A DNA stretch of 64,000 bases, taken from NCBI GenBank assembly GCA_947623455.1, contig OX392532.1:5167501-5231500 (forward strand). The letters are read 5' to 3'. The translations under genes and the position numbers were made by a program. This document shows, one piece after another, positions 58,900 to 64,000 of this stretch (position 1 is the stretch's first letter; every line of letters begins with the position of its first letter). The notes under the pieces were generated by a model. That model worked only from the letters and a program-made list of their open reading frames with translations, did not search any database and had not been told where the DNA came from. Source of the stretch: Mimachlamys varia (Eukaryota; Mollusca; Bivalvia; Pectinida; Pectinidae).

Positions 58900-61800
58900 T
58901 TAGTCAGCCTCGAGAGACAGGTTGTAGATCTCGATACGGCCATGGTTCCAGGCATACAGTTTCTCGTCCAGCGGATTGTAATCCAGCATGTAGTTTTGGG
59001 CGTAGTTGGTACTAATAGAATTCTTGAATGGAAGAACACCTTCAGCCAAGACCCGCTTCCCGCCATTGTTTGTGTCGTAGATGAATTTGATGAAGGTCGG
59101 AACTCTTTTGTACGAGTCCACACAATACAGGATGCCACAGATCATGAAGGCATTACCGACGTCCATCTTTGCAATGTCTGTTGTCCACGACTGGAGGATG
59201 ACGAAATTCAGGTCATCAATTTTACTTATGACGATATGACCTCTTGACGTCTGTGTCGCATAGATTACCCATAATCCGAATTCATCCACGGCGAAATCTA
59301 CGTCGGTAAATATGCCCGACTCGTATGGGAACGTATTGTGGGAACCAACCCCACCAGGGAGGGGCAGTTCCCCCACCCAACGCCCCTCCATTAGATTAAA
59401 CTTGACGATCTTATTCGTCATCACTTTGTGACAGTATAGGCAGTTTTTGTAGACCACGTGACCAGTTCCCTCACAGAAGAACGGCAGTGTGTGTTTCTTT
59501 GTTGCCGTGTCGAAAGTGAAGGATTGGTGGGAGTCGAACTCGGCTATCTCATTGAGGTCACTGTAGCCGTACGTCACCCATATCTGTCCCCCGGGGATAG
59601 GGTCCTTCATAAACGCTCCTTGTGCAATACCCACGGGCAACTCCTCACCTCCAGGCAAAATGGCTGCCAGGTGTCTTGGACAGAAATCTGAAAAGAATAA
59701 AAGTATATAAATTGTAGAGAGAAGCAACACATAACCGTTCAATTTGTTTTATCTTAACAGCATTGTGTGGTGACATTTATAACAAGTCATGTCAACGAGA
59801 CATTTGAAGGCTTATCAATACATGTAGGTATACATCAACAGTATATCCGATATATTATCACTCGTTCTGATACCTAATGATGTTCCGTCAATATCTCACT
59901 GGTTGTATTGCACGGTAACATATGATAATGCTAGGAATGGACTAGGCGTTCACGCACTTGCCGTATTGTACAAATACGAAATCAGAAAGTGTAAGAAATA
60001 TCAATTTATAATAATATACAATTAAAACCATTTGATGAGGTCGATACATGGTTTTCTCGACCTGGGAAAAATATCAACTGAGGACGAATATATATTTTTT
60101 TTATTTATTCAGACTACAAGATAATTATTGTTTTCTTTCTTCAACATTTGATTAAATTCTCATACAATACTTTAACAATACAACATTTTAACAATAAGAA
60201 ACAAACTATTTGTCAATATTTGATTTTACAGGGTCGGTATAACACCATATTGACCTTATCAAAGTTGTTTAATTTTTTATCTTAGATATGAAACTTTTTG
60301 CAAAAGACTGAAATTGCATCTATCTTGATAGAGCATGAAATATACAGAGGGGTACTGTGGCGTCACAGTGAGTATGACGTCATAAACGCAATTTTGACTT
60401 GGTGTTTCTAAAAGTAGAAACATCAGGACAATATCACAAAACAATGACCTCCACGTGACCAGGTTTAGCCAATCAGAAAGTGTAAAAAATATCAATCTAT
60501 AATAATACAACTCAAATTTCGATAATGTTCGAGTTGTTTTTCTTTCATTTGCACAATCGATCAAATGGCATTAAAACAATGATCAACTGTCAAAATATAA
60601 GAAAGAAGCATATTGTTAAAACGTATGAAAAAAAACATGAAATCGCAAAAATATTGCATTTTGACGATTGTAATTGTATTAAAGCTATATACTGTTGAAA
60701 AATAACAAAAAAAAAATGAAATAAAATAAAACTTGGAAATCGACTTTTTCTGAATTTCAAAGTATTAGATTTTTTGGATGGCAGTGTATATATGTACATA
60801 CTAATGCAATATCACCTGAAGTCATTAATCATATCAGTGCTAGTGTCGGCCTAACACTGATACGTGTCTGACAACTAGAAGTGATCAACTACTGACTCCT
60901 GAGATCATGATATGTGTAGTGAAGTTTTCTTAAACAAGCTTGTTGCTCGAGGCTTAAAGTATTAATTGAACTAAACTGCCTGTCTTCTATTGTTAAGTAT
61001 CTAACACATCATTGTGCAATGATTAAGAGTAGCCTCTTGCATTAGTTACTTATCATTTACCAAAATCAATACTATAGAATCTGCTGAATTTCTTGCCCTA
61101 CCTAGATTTAGATGGCAGGTGTTGTCGATGTGACCTAGATTACATGACAGGTGTTGTCGCTGTGACCTAGATTACATGACAGGTGTTGTCTCGATGTGAC
61201 CTAGATTTACATGGCAGGTGTTGTCGCTGTGACCTAGATTACATGGCAGGCGTTGTCGCTGTGACCTAGATTACATGGCAGGTGTTGTCGCTGTGACCGA
61301 GATTTACATTGCAGTTGTTTTCATTTTGACCTAGATTTGCATGACAGCTGTTGTCGATGACATAAAGGACGTGTTATTGTCTAGTACTTGTTCAGTGGTT
61401 TCCTTGTAAATATTCTTTTGTTGATATTTTGTTATATTAAATATCTAATCTGGATTATGGTTTTGTTGGCGATTTGGCATTCCCTTTTTGTAACGACAAG
61501 CACTGTCAAAACTTAACGTAACATTTTAAACTAATGTTTGAAATAGAAAATGGCTACAGAAACAGCAAACGTTGCTTGTTTTTAAAAGGCTAAACTAAAC
61601 GAAAAGCTGCTTTAATAACTTGTTTGTCTTCAAATGCGAGCTGCTTTTATTGGATTATAAACCAATTCATGTGAAGAAGAACAGCATAGAAGGAACAAGC
61701 GTAATTCGAGATGAATAATGAGCTAAAGCCATATCTTATTAATGCCGTTGGTCAGACCAACCCTCATCTTTTGAGAAATCAATTACGTTTCACCAAACCA

Positions 61801-62333
61801 AATTTCAGTTTCCAAAGTACGATTTCGTTGTGTCTATTCTCGACACTTCTGAAATAACTTTATCTGTTAGCTGCAGTCTTCTCTTTGTTATACAATAATT
61901 GGTTTTCTAATAAATAATAGTTCCACAACGAGTGGTTGTTAGATAAGGAATTTATTTCACTCGAGTCAAATATTTTAAAAATTACAAAAGACACGAGCTT
62001 CAGTCTTTTGTAACTTAAAAAAAAACATTAACTCGAGTGAAATAAATTCCATGTCCAATTACCACGAGTCGTGTGATCTGTTCTACCACAATCTCAGTCG
62101 GAAACAATACAAGAGAACCGCGGCCTATAACGACGTCAACAATCGATGACGTCGTAAACAATCACTAAGTGACGTTGTTATAGTCATAGTTCATAATGTC
62201 AAGCAATCAAACTGCGTTTAGACCACGTGTGGTATTCACAAAATGTTGTTCACCAGTTGTATTGATTATTTGATACCCTGAGCGTTGAATAATACTTACC
62301 TATTGTGGTAGAAGATATGTTACATGATGCCAT
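58900..62333 (-). CDS. Olfactomedin-domain protein, predicted 2 coding exons
   Basis: The large exon 59687-58900 encodes almost a complete olfactomedin (beta-propeller) domain: MKDPIPGGQIWVTYGY, FFCEGTGHVVYKNCLY, TNKIVKFNL, the calcium-site-like TDVDFAVDEFGLWVIYATQ, GNAFMICGILYCVDS, and the C-terminal MLDYNPLDEKLYAWNHGRIEIYNLSL. The acceptor TTTTATTCTTTTCAG|AT precedes it. An upstream exon 62333-62300, with an in-frame TGA before the ATG, a good start context (GAAATGG) and the strong donor AATAG|GTAAGT, joins in frame to give 273 aa. The alternative is an unspliced start at 59742, whose hydrophobic leader is only the translated polypyrimidine tract. FCPRH and MICG hold the Cys pair typical of the domain. 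Known relatives are secreted or membrane-anchored adhesion and matrix proteins; no signal peptide is visible in the spliced form, so further upstream exons remain possible. Confidence 0.75.
61101..61358. repeat. 32-33 bp minisatellite, about 8 copies
   Basis: The unit is GACCTAGATTACATGACAGG followed by TGTTGTCGCTGT. It resembles the retroelement tail segment GATTTACATGGCAAGTGTCG+TCGATG at about 50793-50818, and is directly followed by more of that tail. It lies in the predicted olfactomedin intron. Confidence 0.85.
61359..61490 (+). mobile_element. Retroelement tail fragment continuing from the minisatellite
   Basis: Contains TGGATTATGGTTTTGTTGGC and GATTTGGCATTCCCTTTTTG, equivalent to the end of the tail at 50930-50960. 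Confidence 0.5.
61924..62072. mobile_element. Small foldback element
   Basis: A perfect 20-bp inverted pair, GGAATTTATTTCACTCGAGT (61947-61966) and its complement (62031-62050), has an imperfect outer extension (CACAACGAGTGGTTG / ACCACGAGTCGTG). An inner hairpin TTACAAAAGAC/GTCTTTTGTAA adds further pairing. About 230 bp from the predicted olfactomedin first exon. Confidence 0.65.
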
Positions 62334-62589
62334 TTCAATTCCCTTTCAAAAAGACATACACATAAATAAAGTTTGTGTTCCATTAACGTAGAGGGACACT
62401 GTAATCTAACCATACGTTACATAATTATCTGTCGATATCTAACATATAAGTTATGATTAAATACATATCAAACTAGATGAAATGTGAATATAAAGTCATC
62501 ATAGCTTAATTTGATTGTTAGTTAAAAAGATATCAATATATACATAATGATCATGAAAACAACGATTGTTGATATCAGTTGAAGTTTGC

Positions 62590-62850
62590 AGAAAAAAAAT
62601 CGGAGAATAATCATAATCCGAACTTCAAATCGATTGAACTAGAAGCACAATATGATAAAAGAAAAGATTAACATGAAGAAACTTGTAAAAGTACAACATA
62701 ATAAGACCAGATGTTCCGGAAGGGTAAGCGCATTCTGTTCCATCGATCTTGGTCACAACAAAGTCACGCCCTCAAAGTGAGAATCGAGTCATCCTTCACA
62801 CTAACAAGTAGGCGCACTAATGAACATTCTCAATAAAGTCCATCTACATT
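62590..62850 (-). mobile_element. Retroelement tail fragment
   Basis: Minus-orientation copy with GGAGAATAATCATAATCCGA, CGATTGAACTAGAAGC, GATGTTCCGGAAGGGTAAGC, CGCCCTCAAAGTGAGAATCG and CTAATGAACATTCTCAAT. Confidence 0.65.
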
Positions 62851-64000
62851 GAAATTAAGTAGACATGGTGTACACGGTCGTGTAGCATCTTACTTAGAGT
62901 AAACGCATTAGCGTATCATTTAAACTGTTGGGTTAGCTAACTTATCGAATTTTACCTGATCATGCACTCTGAATTTTTTGTACACACTAACTTGAAGTGT
63001 ACGTGTCCAGTTACTCTTAGCTGGTGGTCAGTGCGAGCAATGGCTGTGAAAAGATGTACAAGATAATGTATCTTCGCTGGAATGCAAACACGGTTGGTCT
63101 GCCAGTTAAACTGGAATTCCATCGCAGCGCTTCTATGGGCATCAAAAAACTATAAACAATCTACTCGGATCTCTCTTAATATCTCTTGTATTTGTCTTGG
63201 CTCAAGATATATTAATAGATAATGTTAATATTTTGCTAGGATTAAACAGTAATTAATTGTGATACTCTCTGTATCATTAAACCACCACTGTAGGATTTCA
63301 GAGAATAGAAATAATTGGGGATGTAACACGTCTGCTGGCCAATAACCAATTAAAATAATTTGATTTTTACAATTTTTTTATCAATTACGTATATAGTCAG
63401 GTTTGAACTGAAGGATTCGACAAACTGCGTAGTTAAAACTCTGTCTACAGGCTGGTGTAAAACAATTATACAAATTATACAAGCCTTCCTCGGTATTGGA
63501 CATTAACTAACCACGAGACGATGTAGTGTGATTATTCACACATATCCTGTTTGGGTGACGACTTCAAGCCTAAAACACTTGAGATTTGGCGGTGTGAAGA
63601 AGGATTGTATTTCTTTAGCGAACAACATGGAAGTCGGCCAATTTTTTTTTAATCTTGCTTATATTTGTTAAAACACGCCGTAACTGCATGTTTATTTGTT
63701 GTTTTTGTCGGTGAACATCAATCATTATCGAAATATAGTCTGTGACGTTCATTAGTGTTCTCTTTATGATACCTGCGTCATTGCTCACATAAATATTTTG
63801 AATCTCTTTCCAGAACAGATAGAATTACAGGGAAATGTTTAACTGAAGTATCAAAGTCTGCACAGTCAGACACTTAGAGTGCAATGTTTGATGGCCACAG
63901 CATTCGTGTTTACAAAATAAATATACCAGAAAGCCTCAGAAAAACGAACATCCTATTATATCCTCATGTGCTTTAATTATCATCCTGATAAAAAAATCAT
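62851..64000. other. Intergenic to window end, no gene seen
   Basis: AT-rich. No exon, repeat or RNA gene recognised. Further upstream exons of the olfactomedin gene could lie here or beyond the window. Confidence 0.35.

Noticed and set aside
59688..59742. Signal peptide MNGYVLLLSTIYILLFF on the olfactomedin protein
   Set aside because: It is read from a pyrimidine-rich tract ending in a strong splice acceptor, so it is probably intron; kept only as an alternative.

Overview
This window looks like nuclear DNA from an invertebrate animal, most likely a bivalve mollusc. The evidence is intron-split genes with GT-AG boundaries and TATA boxes, families common in molluscs (AA15-type copper monooxygenase, WSCD-type sulfotransferase, olfactomedin domain), AT-rich spacers, and heavy loads of foldback elements, minisatellites and reverse-transcriptase relics. 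The species cannot be named from sequence alone. No bacterial operon, rRNA, intact tRNA or CRISPR array was seen.

Layout. 1-23 kb is gene-poor and repeat-rich: a 52-bp minisatellite (346-2640), a 48-bp array (3947-4508), a 28-bp AT-rich array (6300-7245), a 900-bp foldback element (8075-8974), a 43-bp array (9524-9766), a 7-kb G-rich 36-bp array (10198-17262), nested inverted-repeat elements (18564-19544), one doubtful small secreted-protein ORF (21349-21561, minus), and a 39-bp array carrying 19 perfect TGACGTCA sites (22107-22985).

23.7-27.3 kb holds a three-exon Golgi-type sulfotransferase gene on the plus strand, whose exons join in frame to 290 codons. 27.8-32.1 kb holds mobile-element debris, including a decayed reverse transcriptase.

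32.4-49.4 kb holds three paralogous secreted AA15-like lytic polysaccharide monooxygenase genes (A minus, B plus, C minus). Each has three coding exons with identical intron positions and phases, a signal peptide ending just before the copper-binding His, a variable Ser/Gln-rich linker and a conserved six-Cys C-terminal module. B and C share a strongly conserved promoter in inverted orientation. The proteins would act outside the cell on chitin or a related polysaccharide. Relics of one reverse-transcriptase family are scattered between and even inside these genes.

50-58 kb is mostly retroelement remains, foldbacks and unannotated AT-rich sequence. 58.9-62.3 kb holds a minus-strand olfactomedin-domain gene; its upstream exon is inferred. 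The rest to 64 kb holds a minisatellite, a foldback and a retroelement tail. Apart from the LPMO cluster, the genes look functionally unrelated, as expected of animal DNA.
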